A stretch of DNA of 64,000 bases, taken from contig NC_133526.1 of assembly GCF_048544455.1 (NCBI RefSeq), forward strand, positions 10,804,001 through 10,868,000. Direction: 5' to 3'. The notes under the pieces were generated by a model. The model was not told the DNA's origin. It worked only from the letters and a program-made list of their open reading frames with translations, and made no database searches. This DNA comes from Silene latifolia. Taxonomy: Eukaryota > Streptophyta > Magnoliopsida > Caryophyllales > Caryophyllaceae. Below, piece by piece: positions 10,877 to 22,273 of the stretch (its first letter is position 1; each line of letters opens with the position of its first letter). The position numbers and the translations under genes were made by a program.

Positions 10877-10938
10877 GGAACAGGCGCGGCACTTGCTGCG
10901 CCTCTTCAAAGGGACGCAGCTTATGCTGCGCCTCTTCC
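10877..10938 (-). repeat. Tandem palindrome pair (copy b), upstream of antisense gene 1
   Basis: Dyads 10877-10907 and 10908-10938 carry the same arms as copy a (GCAGC/GCTGC core, CCTCTTC edge). They lie about 45-105 bases upstream of the antisense TATA box. Confidence 0.85.
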
Positions 10939-11604
10939 CCAGCCTTATTTCTGTGATTTCCGCGTTTGGATCTTTCCTAATTCTATAAGCGAATAATTTC
11001 CTATTCCTACGGGATTTTATTTTGGTAAATCCGTAATTTACCATGCTTGAGGTTTCCTTAATCCACAAGCGTGCTTTTCGAGGCGACATCGACATTTTCC
11101 GCCATTTTTTTCTCACACTTTTATATTTAGTTTTCATTTTAATTCTTTTTTATTTCAACACTTACCTAGTCGTTTCATTTTCTTAAGTTCTATTTTCTAA
11201 CTTATAGATTTCTCTTTTTCTTTTTTTTTTCGGGGGTAACCCTCCCTACCGTCCGGTCATTTCCGGCAAAATTTTTTGCACTTTCACATCCTTTCGAGTC
11301 TCATTTTGCACTAATTAAAGGCCTTATGTGTATATAAAAATGTATGTTTTACGTGATTTGCCTATGTAAATTTCGGCAGCATGACGGTGTAAACCGTTGT
11401 CTACCAAACCTGTTCAAAAGCTAACCTGCAGGTACAAATAACGCAACCCAGCAATAGAAAGGCACTCAGGCCGTCGTATATACAACAAGAGGCAAATATA
11501 CAAGCAAACTGGGGGCTTCGCCCCAAACAAGTTCAAACGTGCAACTGGGGGCTTCGCCCCAGACAAATAAAAAAAAAAAGAGTTCAAAATCAAAACCAAG
11601 CAGA

Positions 11605-13957
11605 CTACTGCTGGGCACCCTCCAGCTCGGCAACCCTCGCCATAAGAGCGGCGATCTCGGCATCCCGAAACTCGAGCTCCCTCGACAAACGAGCCGTCTC
11701 CTCCCGAGACCGGGTCACTCTCGCTCCACTCACGATCGGCTGTGGACAACAAGAAATTGGCTCATGTCAATCATTTCAAACAAAACTGAAAAACCAAAAA
11801 TCAAGGAAAAACAAATGAGGTTCGTACCTGACGACCTCGACCGCCGACGAGTGCCTCGATGGCCATAGCTCGTAGCCGGTTGGCCACCCTCCATAGTGCC
11901 ACAAACCGAGATGGCGCGACCTGCATTTCAAAAGAATTTTCAGTAAACTGAACAAGTTCAATCAAATGTGTTCTTACACGAAAATCTGCGTAAGATAAGA
12001 ACTCACCCTCCGAATCGATGATCTTTGCCGATCATCTAGGCCAGCGTCCGCCACAGCCACGTCAAAGTCACGCAGCTCGGAGATCGTCGTCCTCCCAGTA
12101 GCGTCAGTGTACTCGAGGGTCTCGGGGTACTCTGGAGGCTCGATGCCCGCCGCCTCAACCTCCTACGAAGACAAATGGCTCTCGTTAGTCGATGATCTTT
12201 CGTCGCAACTCTCGAAAATCAAAATCCAACAAGAAATAAAAGATACTCACCACTACCGGCCAATACGCCAACCTCCCGTAAAGGAACGCCGAGTAATCCT
12301 CGTCAGGGAGAAGAAGGTCGTCGCCACTAGCACCAGCCAAGTCCGCCTCCCTCTCAGCCTCAGAAGGCTCCCTAAACATCGTCCGAGGAGGATCGACGGG
12401 AACCGTCAACGCGCCCCCAAAGCACCGACGAGCCAACCAACCGCCCCAGTACCACACAGACCCATCGACGTCCCACAACAAAGAATGACTCTCGAGCTCC
12501 TAGGTCGAAGGACCTCAGCGACAAAAGGAGGCGCTCCAGCGTACTCCGCCCAAGGTCTGGGCACCCACTGCGATAATATGAAGGCAAAAGTCATTCCTAT
12601 GATCAATTTAAAACAAAGTATGAGAAGAATAAAGTGCATACAAATAGGATACTCACGCTGCTCGGCTGGAGAGCGTTCACATCTCGCCGGTAGACATTGT
12701 GAGAAGAACGCTTGCTCTTCGTCCGGCACATGACCCAGTCCCTCACCACGGGGTAGGCCCTCTCCAGTGGCTCCGTCCTCTTGGGCGCGAGGCCCGGGAA
12801 GTAAGAGTACACCCACGCCTGCAAAGCATAATAATCAATGACGATCTTTCGTGATTCAACGAAGAAAAGAATTTACTTTGATCCAAAGGAAGGTTCATAC
12901 CTCCAACAGTAGCCCAGGTCCGACGGCGCCAGGAGAAGTCCCCTTCTCCATCAACTCCGGACGAACCATGGCCCTCATAAAGCGGATGAGGACCGCAAAA
13001 CCAGCAGTGACCCAGTCCCAACGCCCTAGGGAACTCAAGTCAGAAAGAAAGGGGAGAAGCTTCGTCGACAGCCTCTCACCCTTGTCTCCGAGATAAATCG
13101 AAGACAAGAACCACCAAAGCCAAAGACGAGCCCTCTGCTCAGCTGTACAAGGAGGAGGAGCAGTCTCTCTCCCATCAATCACCACCGATGCCGGGGTCTT
13201 CCCCGCAAAGTAATCTCGAACATAGGTACTGGGTACCAAACCCGCACCGCAACACCTTCGGCGACAGTTTCCACCGATCAACCTCCTCGCCTCGGCCGAA
13301 TCCGCCCTCATGCCGCCTCTCGGCCACACCATCTCCTCGATCCCGCACGGCACTGCAAATCATGCCGTAGTCCTCCAAGGTGACTCCCACCTCACCAAAG
13401 GGCAGGTGAAACGTGGAAGTCGTATCCCAAAATCGATCCAAGAAAGCGCGAACCAGGCTAAGGTTGGCCCGCAACTTCCTCTTCACGATATCCCTCCAGA
13501 TCTGAACCAGAGGACCAAACGCTCCACGCTCGATCATGGCTCTCTCCTCCGCCGACAGCCGCTCGTAGTGCTCCATCGCCGTCGTATACCCCGAGAACGA
13601 CCGGATGTTCCCAGCCTCCTATTATGATTCGAAATAAAGCTATCTTTAGTTTTGAGTAAATTAAACAAAAGGAGAAAGGGGTAGGTAATGAGTTAGGGAA
13701 TTCCTATTTACCAAGCTCTTCACCGTCCTGTAAGACAAATGACCCTCTGCAGCCCATACAAGGTGCCTACTCTCCCAGGTCTCAGCCCACACGGGAGCTC
13801 CCCTCAGCTGACGACCCCCTCGTCCAAGGTGGGCCCGTCTCGGAATCTCCTCCTCATCGGCGGCCTCCTCCTCGGGAACCTCGTCTGCAGCAGCCATCAC
13901 CGCAGCGGTGAAGGCCTGCTCCAAAGCCTCCTCAATAGTAGCAGCTTCTGTGTCCAT
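11605..13957 (-). CDS. Antisense accessory gene 2 of E1: plant mobile domain (PMD) protein, about seven exons
   Basis: ATG at 13957 opens an Ala/Glu-rich N-terminus. The PMD core follows: MEHYERLSAEERAMIE, 'FWDTTSTFHLPFGEVGVTLED', a 'RARLWLWWFLSSIYLGDKG' helix, 'LPFLSDLSSLGRWDWVTAGFAVLIR', and YSYFPGLAP. Canonical splice signals can be read on the - strand: donors near 13722, 12897, 12654, 12248, 12004 and 11828; acceptors near 13620, 12821, 12570, 12163, 11922 and 11743. The last exon is a short coiled coil (SRELEFRDAEIAALMARVAE) ending in TAG at 11605-11607. A frame disturbance lies near 13310-13350. In Arabidopsis, PMD proteins (MAIN, MAIL1) act in transposon silencing and gene expression; PMD also occurs inside transposons. 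The role here is unknown. Confidence 0.7.
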
Positions 13958-15554
13958 GGGAGTCCTCCCCGAAGTAGAAGCATCATCACCTGCAACATTA
14001 AAGTGAATTCAGGCCGCGTCACGTGACGACAAGCCTCTGTTAAGAAATTTTCGAGCCTCCAAGGCCCGGGTATTCCCCATTTCTGGCCATCCTTGGCCAT
14101 GTTCTCGCCAACCCGATCGCTCATGTGACAAATTGGGTCAAGTCAAGTCCGAGTCAAAGCCTAGTTCCGGGTTCAAATCGAAAATTCGGCAGCATTTCGC
14201 TACAATGGCGGTTATGCCCTAGAAGAGTGTCCTGGAAAAGTTGTCACAAACCAAAATTCCAAGATGACATAAAGTTTACCCATCGTCCAAGGGTCCCAAA
14301 TATCAAATTTCATCACAAATGGGCAATCCTAAGGCCATTTTCGAAGCCATTTGCGGTCTAGCTGTGAAACCGTCTCAAAGTTCGCTCAAGGGCTCAAAAC
14401 TCGATGAAAATTCAAAGCAAATACATGGTTATGTTCCTAACATTACCTATTATCCATTCCTAGCATCAATTCGGCAAGACAAATCCATTTGGGGGAAAAG
14501 CCCCAAATTTTCGATCAAATGGGTCGAAAACCCTAATTATTACGGCTCAAAATTCGACAAATACGGATGATTAATGCAAGATTAAGACACATACCTCGAT
14601 TAGTCATGTTTCAAGCAAGCTTTTGAATCCAACCTAGACGGAAATGGTGAAGATTTGAGAGAGAAATTGAAGAAAATAAATTTCGAAAATAATAAACATA
14701 AACCTTCTGATTTCGCGTTTTTACGCAAGAATTGCCAAATTGGGGAAAAGACGCAGCAGGTGCTACGCCTCTTCCAAGAGACGCAGCTCTTGCTGCGCCT
14801 CTTCCTTTTGTTCCCTCCATACGGATTTTCAAAAGTTCGTTATGAGTTTGTTATTTGTGGGCCCATCTTTGGTGCGCCTCTTCCGCGATGCTATTTTGTC
14901 ATTTTGGTCCGTTTCGACGATTTTCTTTCGTCCCGGCCCGCGTTTTACCCAGCGCGACAATATTTTGCAGTATTGTCCAAACCCATTTTACCCCGCGCAG
15001 CAGTATTTTGCAGTATTGCTCAATTTGTTTTATCCAAATAGCAGAGTATTTTTGCGATCTTGCTCACTCAAGTTTCTCCCATGACGATCAAGATGTTCCT
15101 AGTCGTCAAAATAATCACCCAACGAGAGTTTGCTTGAGGACAGAGACAAGCAGATTCCCCGAAGTCGGAAATATGGTCACCCAGCCAGAGTTCACTTGAG
15201 ACCAACGCAAGCAGATTCAGCCTCCAAATTTCGCCAGAGTTCATTTGAGACCAACGCAAGCGGATTCCCCCCAGCAGTTTCTACCGACGTCCTGCTGCTT
15301 TCAATATTTCTTGTTTCCCCGCGAAGTTCGATTAAGTCTCAGGTATGATCTCTTCTTATGGCTGGCGAGCTTCCTTACGTAGTCTAATGGACTTTAAACG
15401 ACCCTCCCCGATAGTCGACAGACTCTAAAATGTTCCCGACGATAGGTCCTTGGCTCGGACCCCTTGAGCGCCTCGCGTCGCCATAGTCGTCGAGTTGTAA
15501 TCTTGATTGACCTGGGGGCTATACTTTGACTTTCGCCTTGTCCAAGCCTCAGTC
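13958..15554 (-). other. Upstream region of the PMD gene / 3' internal region of E1
   Basis: No convincing protein. It holds a palindrome pair (14744-14805), AT-rich leader-like sequence 14570-14720 with a TATA-like stretch on - near 14690, and short repeats such as 'gagaccaacgcaagc' (15199 and 15249) and 'cagtattttgcagtattg' (14968 and 15016). Confidence 0.5.
14744..14805 (-). repeat. Tandem palindrome pair (copy c), upstream of the PMD gene
   Basis: Dyads 14744-14775 and 14776-14805, same arms as the other copies. They lie upstream of the TATA-like stretch and start of the antisense PMD gene. Confidence 0.85.
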
Positions 15555-15567
15555 AAAGTGGGGGCTC
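15555..15567 (+). other. Polypurine tract of E1
   Basis: AAAGTGGGGGCTC directly abuts the LTR start TGTAGACACC. G-rich tracts of the form GTGGGGGC are usual PPTs in Tat elements. Confidence 0.75.
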
Positions 15568-15974
15568 TGTAGACACCTCGTTTCTGCACCTCTCGCAAAC
15601 CACCCGGTGATGATTGGGCCGCATGTTTGATCCGCGGAACGATTTGTGACAATTCGTAAGATTATCGTCAAGTGATTGCTCAAATATTAATGTCAACCTC
15701 TTAGTTGTCATCTACGTCCTGATACGGTCATTTTGACAGTAATTAGAGTGCATTCGGAGTCCGGGTCAAAAACCGTCTCCATTTTCTGATAGCGTTAAAT
15801 CCTTCGAGAATGTTCGAATGTTCCGGATAATTCTATTCCATATTTCTCAAATTTCATCTTTTGGCAAATAATATCCCGTAATATTTACGTAAGGTATTAA
15901 AGATAATCGAATCAATTCCGTCCTACCATAACTTAAACACGAAAATCTTTCTTAATCAGGAGGAAACCTCCACA

Positions 15975-16042
15975 GGAATAGACGCAAGAAAGCCAGTCTT
16001 TGCGCCTCTTCCAAGAGACGCATGGCTCGCTGCGCCTCTTCC
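15975..16042 (+). repeat. Tandem palindrome pair (copy d), LTR U3
   Basis: Dyads 15975-16012 (longer spacer between arms) and 16013-16042. It lies about 95 bases upstream of the LTR TATA box. Confidence 0.8.
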
Positions 16043-16137
16043 CAGGCCCTTCTTTGCATGATTTACGTATCTTTTTTATATCTTTCCGAGATTCACTTCC
16101 AAAGAGTCTCCGAAACCCTAAACCTCTGTGTGATTAG

Positions 16138-16145
16138 TATAAATA
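16138..16145 (+). promoter_or_regulatory. TATA box of E1 LTR
   Basis: TATAAATA in the context TTAGTATAAATAGGAGC. It is the only good TATA box in the LTR and is placed as expected for the U3/R boundary. Confidence 0.65.
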
Positions 16146-16595
16146 GGAGCTTTCGTTCCTCATATTTCTCACGCGAGTGTCCGCCCTTCTCTTCTCCCTT
16201 TGCATTCTAGACTTCGTTCTTACTAATTGGCGCCTACGTGCTTGAACCTTCGACCACGTAAGCTCGGATCCTTCCGGGTACCAGCCTCTCCGTTGCATGA
16301 CCGACCAATTTGACCACTACACTCAATCAATCTAATTAATCAATTTGTTAAATCGTTTTCCTCTCACGAGGGCATTCTTTCCTTGCATTCGCGTCGAGCA
16401 TTCACTAATCGATCTTCTTAGTTCATCTCGTTTCGTCAACATGTAAGTCTGAGGGTGTAATAATTCTCTTTATTTATTGTTATTTATTTTATTGTAATCA
16501 TCATTGTAAGATTCACGTCGAAAGTACCTCATTAAAACCGATTTCTAAAACCGTCTTTAAAACCTTTTTTGCGGATTTCCAGTAGACAGACGTCG

Positions 16596-16656
16596 AGAAA
16601 AGACGCAGCAACTGCTGCGCCTCTTCAAAGGAGCGCAGCACCTGCTGCGCCTCTTC
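16596..16656 (+). repeat. Tandem palindrome pair (copy e), downstream of LTR TATA
   Basis: Dyads 16596-16626 and 16627-16656. Downstream of the TATA box, so it would be transcribed and could form two adjacent RNA hairpins. Confidence 0.85.
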
Positions 16657-17216
16657 GTGAGGCTGCCGCAGTTCCTGCTTCTTTTCTTCTTCCTCCGTCC
16701 TCTGTAATTCGTATCAAAAATATTTCTTTTGTTTTGTTCGCCTGTTAATTCGTTCATCATCATTAATAATTCACATGTATTATAATTTATCATCATTAAC
16801 ATGTTTAATTCATCATTGTTCCGACTTAAATCCTAAATAATCAATGTTTACGGGTTTTCGTCATTAATATTCAAACCCGGGTTTTAGAAGTTCAATCCGT
16901 TCATATTGGGTTTAAGATTAAGTCATTGATATATTTGCATCCATGTTCGTCATCATTCGTCATGTCTAGTCTAATTAATTGTTTAGTTTGTCCCATTCGC
17001 CGATGTCACTAATTAATCATTCATTAACATCGACCCTTCACATAATTAATCCGCTTAATCCGTCTAAATTCCATGTTTTACTGTTTTTATGACTTTAATC
17101 GCATGTAAATAATCCATTAATCACTTTCATCCGAGTAGATAATTTAATCGATCCATAAATTTACCAATTAACATTAACGGTTTGCAGTTCCGGCTTCACA
17201 GCCAGAACTCACCCTT

Positions 17217-17280
17217 GGAATGCACGCAAAGAATCGCTGCGCCTCTTCCAAAGGGCGCAGGGCTCTTCGCGCTGTTCGGG
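17217..17280 (+). repeat. Tandem palindrome pair (copy f), counterpart of copy a
   Basis: Positional equivalent of 333-394 in the 3' LTR, more degenerate: the first arm is damaged (GCAAAGAATCGCTGC). Confidence 0.75.
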
Positions 17281-18006
17281 TGATTTCTGTCTCGAACTCC
17301 TTTTACGCCTTGACGTAGTTTAATTAGTATACGTAGTATTCAACTAATATTCGTATTATCGCTAACTTCTGTTCGTTAATTTATTTCTTTTATTTCTTTT
17401 ATTCCTTTTTTTTATCAAATCATCCGTTTTAAAGGTATTTTCGACGTGAATCGCCTTTTCCGATGTAATTAATGTAATTTTCATTATTGTAACTTATAAT
17501 TATTGTTTTGAATCATTTGCTTGCTTCCACATGTAAATCAATATTACATCTTACTTCGACCAAATTGCATGATAAACTAATTGTTCACCGACTTAGTTAA
17601 ATTCTCACATGCTAGGATTAATTCAATGGATGTTGCATTGCATGCATATAGCCGACAGTATATCAAGTACAAATAAACTCCCTAATCATTAGTAGAGGCC
17701 GCTATCGAGGCGGGCGGGATTAGGTGTTCGATCAAAAGAGCTTCCTAATACGTACCCTCACCCCTTACTCCAGATCTCCGTGAGCACCCGTGTTCATTGG
17801 CATCCACGAGAGTCATTCTAGACATAGAATGCTAAGGGTAACGATTGCTTAGTGTTCATGTCACTACTTTGTGTCTTGACATGACACGAGGTATTGAATC
17901 TGTTCCAATTTCCCATAAAAATTGGTGGCGACTCCTTACAAAATGCAAACGCTTGTTTTCCGAGCACCCCCCTCGCCAAGCGCCCCCGTGGGCGGCCCGC
18001 TGTCCA

Positions 18007-18375
18007 CAAAACCTGGGTGACCAGGTGAGGTGGCCAAAACCACCCACTCAGGATCGGCCAAACGACGACAGAGACAGCAGCAAGAGGTGTGAGTGGCACC
18101 AGGACATAGGACACAGGACGGAAGATTGCTACAAATTGCGGAGGGAAGTGAAGTTTCAGGTACGCAAAGGAAACTTGGACCACCTGTTATCACGTGGCGG
18201 CAAGCAGGACAGAAGAGAAGCAGCAAATCAGGTACTTCCTTCTGCTCCACCCATATGCACGAAGATTATTAACGTGATAACAGGCGGATCCGAGCTAGCA
18301 GGTTTGACGTATTCCGCCGCAAAGAGGAAAGCCACCGGGAGTAAAGGGGGTCATCCAGAAACCTCGTGCGAGTAA
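18007..18375 (+). pseudogene. E2 gag C-terminus with zinc knuckle
   Basis: The frame is open from within the E1 LTR, but only the part from about 18010 belongs to E2. It contains CEWHQDIGHRTEDC (C-x2-H-x4-H-x4-C) and the conserved CYKLRREVKFQVRKGNLDHL block. It ends at TAA 18373-18375, just before the protease, in a different frame. Confidence 0.75.
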
Positions 18376-18800
18376 GCGAGCAATTTACCCCAGAACTTTC
18401 GATGAAACCGACATGGAAAGCGGCACAGAACAGCATGACGATGCCTTGACCATAACATTATCCATTGGCAATTGCACTGTACGGAAAGCATTGGTAGATA
18501 CAGGGAGCTCTGTGAACCTTATCATGCTCGAAACCCTCAAAACCATGGGTTTCGACAAAGAGAACCTGGTAAAGAAATCTGTGCCACTGGTAGGATTTAG
18601 TGGGGAGATCGCATTCGATGGGTGAGATAACCATCCCAACATATATTGAAGGAGTTAATAAACTAGTAAGGTACCGATCATCGAAGGTCCAACCACCTAC
18701 AACGTAATACTTTGGGAAGACCGTGGTTGCATCGGATGAAGCGATACCTTCAACATATCATCAGTGTCTTAAGTTCCCAACTCCATGGGGCACAGTTACG
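18376..18800 (+). pseudogene. E2 aspartic protease
   Basis: Frame 18413-18625 encodes ALTITLSIGNCTVRKALVDTG followed by SSVNLIML, a standard DTG retropepsin active site. The second half (about 18626-18760, from which '[14 protein letters not shown]'-like residues can be read) is out of frame. The N-terminal extension is missing. Confidence 0.75.
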
Positions 18801-18899
18801 GTAAAAGGAGATCAAGAGGAATCCAGAAACTGCTATACCCAAGCCCTCAAAGCTACAACCAAGCTCCCCTCATAGCAATTACAGGACCGGGGTACCTCG

Positions 18900-20049
18900 A
18901 CAAAGTACAAGGAGCCTCCCTCAGAGGAGTTGGACCAAATACGCCTGGACGAGGAACACCGGATAGAACGATGTTGATTGGGGCCACTGCGGTGCGAAAT
19001 CTAACGCAACCAACCAGTGATTCAATTTCTCAAGAGCAACATGGATTGCTTCGCCTGGTCCCACAATGATATGGTGGGCATAGACCCATCCGTTATTTCA
19101 CATAAACTAAGCGTAAACCCAAGCCGCACCCCATGCAATGAGAGAAGAAAATTCGCGGCGAAAGAAATGAAGTCATCAACAAAGAAGTGGACGATCTCTT
19201 GGCAAAGGATAAAATTAGAGAAGTCGGCTATCTGAGTGGCTCTCTAACGTAGTAGTGGTACCCAAAAAGAACGGTAAATGGAGGGTATGTGTAGACTTCA
19301 CAGATCTGAACAAGGCTTGTCCCAAAGATCCCTTCCCACTACCTCATATTGACGCAATGGTGGACGCTACTGCGGGACATGAGGTACTCACTTTCCTCGA
19401 TGCCTGGAGCGGTTACAATCAAATCAAGATGCATCCACAAGATCGGGAGAAAACAAAGATTCATGTCGGAGAGGGGTATATATTGTTACAAGGTCATGCC
19501 CTTCGGCCTAAAGAACGCCGGGTCCACCTACCAACGATTGGTGAATAAAATGTTCAAGCAAAGAAATAGGAAAGACCATGGAAGTATACATTGACGACAT
19601 GGTAGTGAAGTCTAAAAAGCGAAATGCACATGGAGCACTTGGCGGATACCTTCCAGACATTGAGGGAATTTAAAATGAAACTTAATCCATCCAAATGCTC
19701 GTTTGGGGTGTCCTCGGGAAAATTCCTAGGATATATGGTGACGCAAAGGGGAATTGAGGCAAGCAAAGAGCAGATAAGAGCAATACTCCAACTGGAATCA
19801 CCCCGAAGCCGAAAGATGTGCGAGAGGCTAGCGGGAAAGGTGGCGGCCCTAAATAGGTTCATATCAAGAGCCTCGGATAGGTGCAAACTATTCTACGATA
19901 TATTGAGGAAGAGTCAGAAATTCGAATGGACTAAAGAACATGAAAAAGCATTCGCCGAACTCAAGAGCTACCTAAGCACGCCACCATTACTCGCGAAGCC
20001 CGAGCAAGGGGAACCACTATTTTTGTATCTATCGATCACGGAAGCGTAG
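18900..20049 (+). pseudogene. E2 reverse transcriptase, frameshifted
   Basis: RT motifs are scattered over three frames. About 19020-19235: FAWSHNDMVGIDPSVISHKL. From 19255: VPKKNGKWRVCVDFTDLNKA and SGYNQIKMHPQD. About 19480-19560: YCYKVMPFGLKNAGSTYQR. YIDD lies at 19587-19598. From 19624: LNPSKCSFGVSSGKFLGYMV. Continues to the connection domain and ends at TAG about 20047. At least three indels disrupt it. Confidence 0.8.
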
Positions 20050-20795
20050 TAAGCGCGATTCGGTTAAAGAACAAGAAGGAGTGCGAGATCCCGTATATTA
20101 TATCGACAAGTCTCTGCTCCTGCGCAGAGACCAGTACACTTCTTTTGAAAAATTAGCATTGGCTTTGTTCTTGCCTCTTATAAATCTGGTAGTACTTTGA
20201 ATCTCACACCATCCATGTCATAACCAAATACCCGCTAAAGACTATTATGAGGAAGCCTGAACTTTCGGGCGGAATGACTAAGTGGTCGAGTACATCTTAG
20301 TGGCTATGACTTGCAATTTGAACCCGGAGACGGCGATAAAATCCCAAGCCCTAGCAGATTTCGTCTCGACTTCGCCCCGCAACTCGTGGGGAAGCAGAAG
20401 AAGGAATGCTGACGATGATAGGAAGCCAGGATGGTGAGGTGTGGATCCTGTATATCGACGGAGCCTCAAATGCTAGAGGGGCTGGTGTGGGTTTAGTACT
20501 GCGATCTCCTAAAGGGGATATGATAGTGCAAGCTATTAGGTGCGAATTCAAGGCGACCAATAATGAGGCCGAGTATGAAGCTCTTATACTTGGGATGCAG
20601 ATGGCGTCAGGGCTCAAAGTAAGGAACCTGAGGGTATATAGTGACTCCTTACTTGTGGTAAATCATGTGAACAATGAATATGTGGCACGAGATTCAAAGA
20701 TGATAGCCTACCTAAAGATAGCCACAGAAAGCGAGAAATCAAAGTTTAGAACATTCAAGATAACTCGGGTGCCACGAGATCGAACGTGGAGGTGA
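20050..20795 (+). pseudogene. E2 RNase H domains
   Basis: 20050-20400 is a badly damaged gypsy RNase H (traces such as 'RRDQYTSFEKLALAL' near 20120-20165). 20406-20795 is a well-preserved archaeal-type RNase H: ILYIDGASNARGAGVGLVL, NNEAEYEALILGM, VYSDSLLVVNHVNNEY. The D-E-D pattern is intact, which makes this the best-kept part of E2. Confidence 0.75.
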
Positions 20796-22186
20796 TGCCC
20801 AGCTACGGCTGGGGCAACCTTCCACCCACGAGAGTCATCAAACATACCGATTACTCACGTGTTGACCCCACCATCCGAAAGAGCGGACCAGGATTCCACA
20901 AAGAAAAGTGTGTACGAGAAACCGAATCTTTGGTTTCCCGGTGGACAAACGGAGGATGCAGTTGGAGGGTCCCATACCTAAATTGGCTAAGGGATGGGAC
21001 ACTCCCTGAAGACAGAAAGGAAGCACAAAGTTTGAATAAAAGCTTCCGGTACATCATGATCGATAACATTCTCTTCAGAAATCATTGGCGGGACCATGCC
21101 TCGGTGCTTAAGCAAGCGGGAAGCGAAAACAGATCTTTGCAAGACATGCACACATGGAGAATGTGGGAACCACGCTGTTTGGAGGACGAAGCTTTGTCAA
21201 ACAAAATCTTAAAGGCGGGGATATTTACGGCCCACGATGCGCGCAGACGCCATAAACCACGCCAAACGTTGTGAATCATGTCAAAAGGCGGCTCCGATTC
21301 ACCAGCCAGCAGAACCAATGCATCCAATCATCTCTCCATGGCCATTCATGATGTGGGGCATGGACATAGTGGGAAAGCTGCCCAGGGCTCGAGGAAACAG
21401 AGTATATATGCTAGTTATGACCGATTACTTCTCAAAGTGGATTGAAGCAGAAGCCATGACAGAGGTAAAAGAACAACAAGTGATCTCTTTCATCAAGCGC
21501 AACATCATAAGCAGATTTGGGATACCATCCGAGATCATATGCGACAACGGGTCCCATTCATATCGAGATAACACCGAGGGCTTCGTGCACGATGGAACAT
21601 AACACTAAGAAAGTCACCCCGGTATCCACAAACCAACGGCTAAGCCGAGTCCAAAGAATAAAATTATTGTAGAGAACCTCGGAAGCGGTGGAAGAGTTGG
21701 GGGAAAATGGGCGGATGAACTACCACCGTACTGGTCGACGAACAACGCCGAAGATGGCAACAGGGCAAACTCCGTTTAGCCTGGTATACGGAGCGGAGGC
21801 GGTGATACCCTCGAAGTCCTGGTACCCACACATAGATACGGGTATCGGACGGCGGATCGAAACAGTCGAAATGACTAGAAGCCTGGATACGATTGATGAG
21901 TCGAGAAAGTGCTTACATACGTATGGCATCATATAAGCAATCCGTAGCAAGGACATATAACAAGAATGTCAAAATCAGGACCCTCGAAGTAGGGGACCTA
22001 GTCTTCGAGAAGGGTATTTGAAAATACCAAGAACCACAAGGCGATACAAGTTCGCCTATAAATGGGAAGGACCATATCAGGTCGAAAGCGTTATTAAGAA
22101 TGGGGCATACAGGTTGATGACCATGCACGGTCAAATCCTGGATAAACCCTGGAACATCCGTCACTTGAAACGGTACTTTGTCTAAC
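20796..22186 (+). pseudogene. E2 integrase, frameshifted
   Basis: Zinc-domain traces (HAKRCESCQ) at about 21250-21280. The core has the first two catalytic residues in WGMDIVG and EIICDNGSH (21237-21602); the third (E) region is lost in a frameshifted, shortened stretch near 21600-21690. 'FSLVYGAEAVIPS' is at about 21775-21815. The last segment (22060-22186) reads KWEGPYQVESVIKNGAYRL and ends NIRHLKRYFV, the normal pol tail. Confidence 0.78.
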
Positions 22187-22233
22187 AAAGTACCAAAACT
22201 TTAGTGTACAAAGGACCCTTCGAAAGTCCGTGA

Positions 22234-22273
<40 letters not shown>

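Larger units (their letters stand above)
1..18006 (+). mobile_element. Giant Ogre/Tat-type Ty3/gypsy retrotransposon E1 (5' end outside window)
   Basis: Bases 1-1121 match about 16887-18006, so the window starts inside the 5' LTR and the 3' LTR is complete. Between them, in order: PBS, gag, protease, RT, RNase H, archaeal-type RNase H and integrase on +, two antisense spliced genes, then a PPT. The Ty3/gypsy order (RT-RNase H before integrase), the C-x2-H-x4-H-x4-C gag knuckle, the second RNase H domain, the TGGCGACTC primer site and the size (about 14.4 kb internal plus two 2.4-kb LTRs) fit the Tat clade, nearest Ogre. The TSD cannot be tested because the left end is missing. Coding frames carry several breaks, so this copy is probably not autonomous. 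Confidence 0.9.
15568..18006 (+). repeat. 3' LTR of E1
   Basis: Starts TGTAGACACC after the PPT and ends near the CA at 18006, about 2.4 kb. Its last 1120 bases match 1-1121. It contains a TATA box (16138-16145) and three palindrome pairs (15975-16042, 16596-16656, 17217-17280). At 18006 the sequence passes directly into the gag of another element. Confidence 0.88.

Noticed and set aside
17845..18375. 176-residue gag protein starting in the E1 LTR
   Set aside because: Chimeric frame created by the E1/E2 junction; only the part after 18007 is gag.
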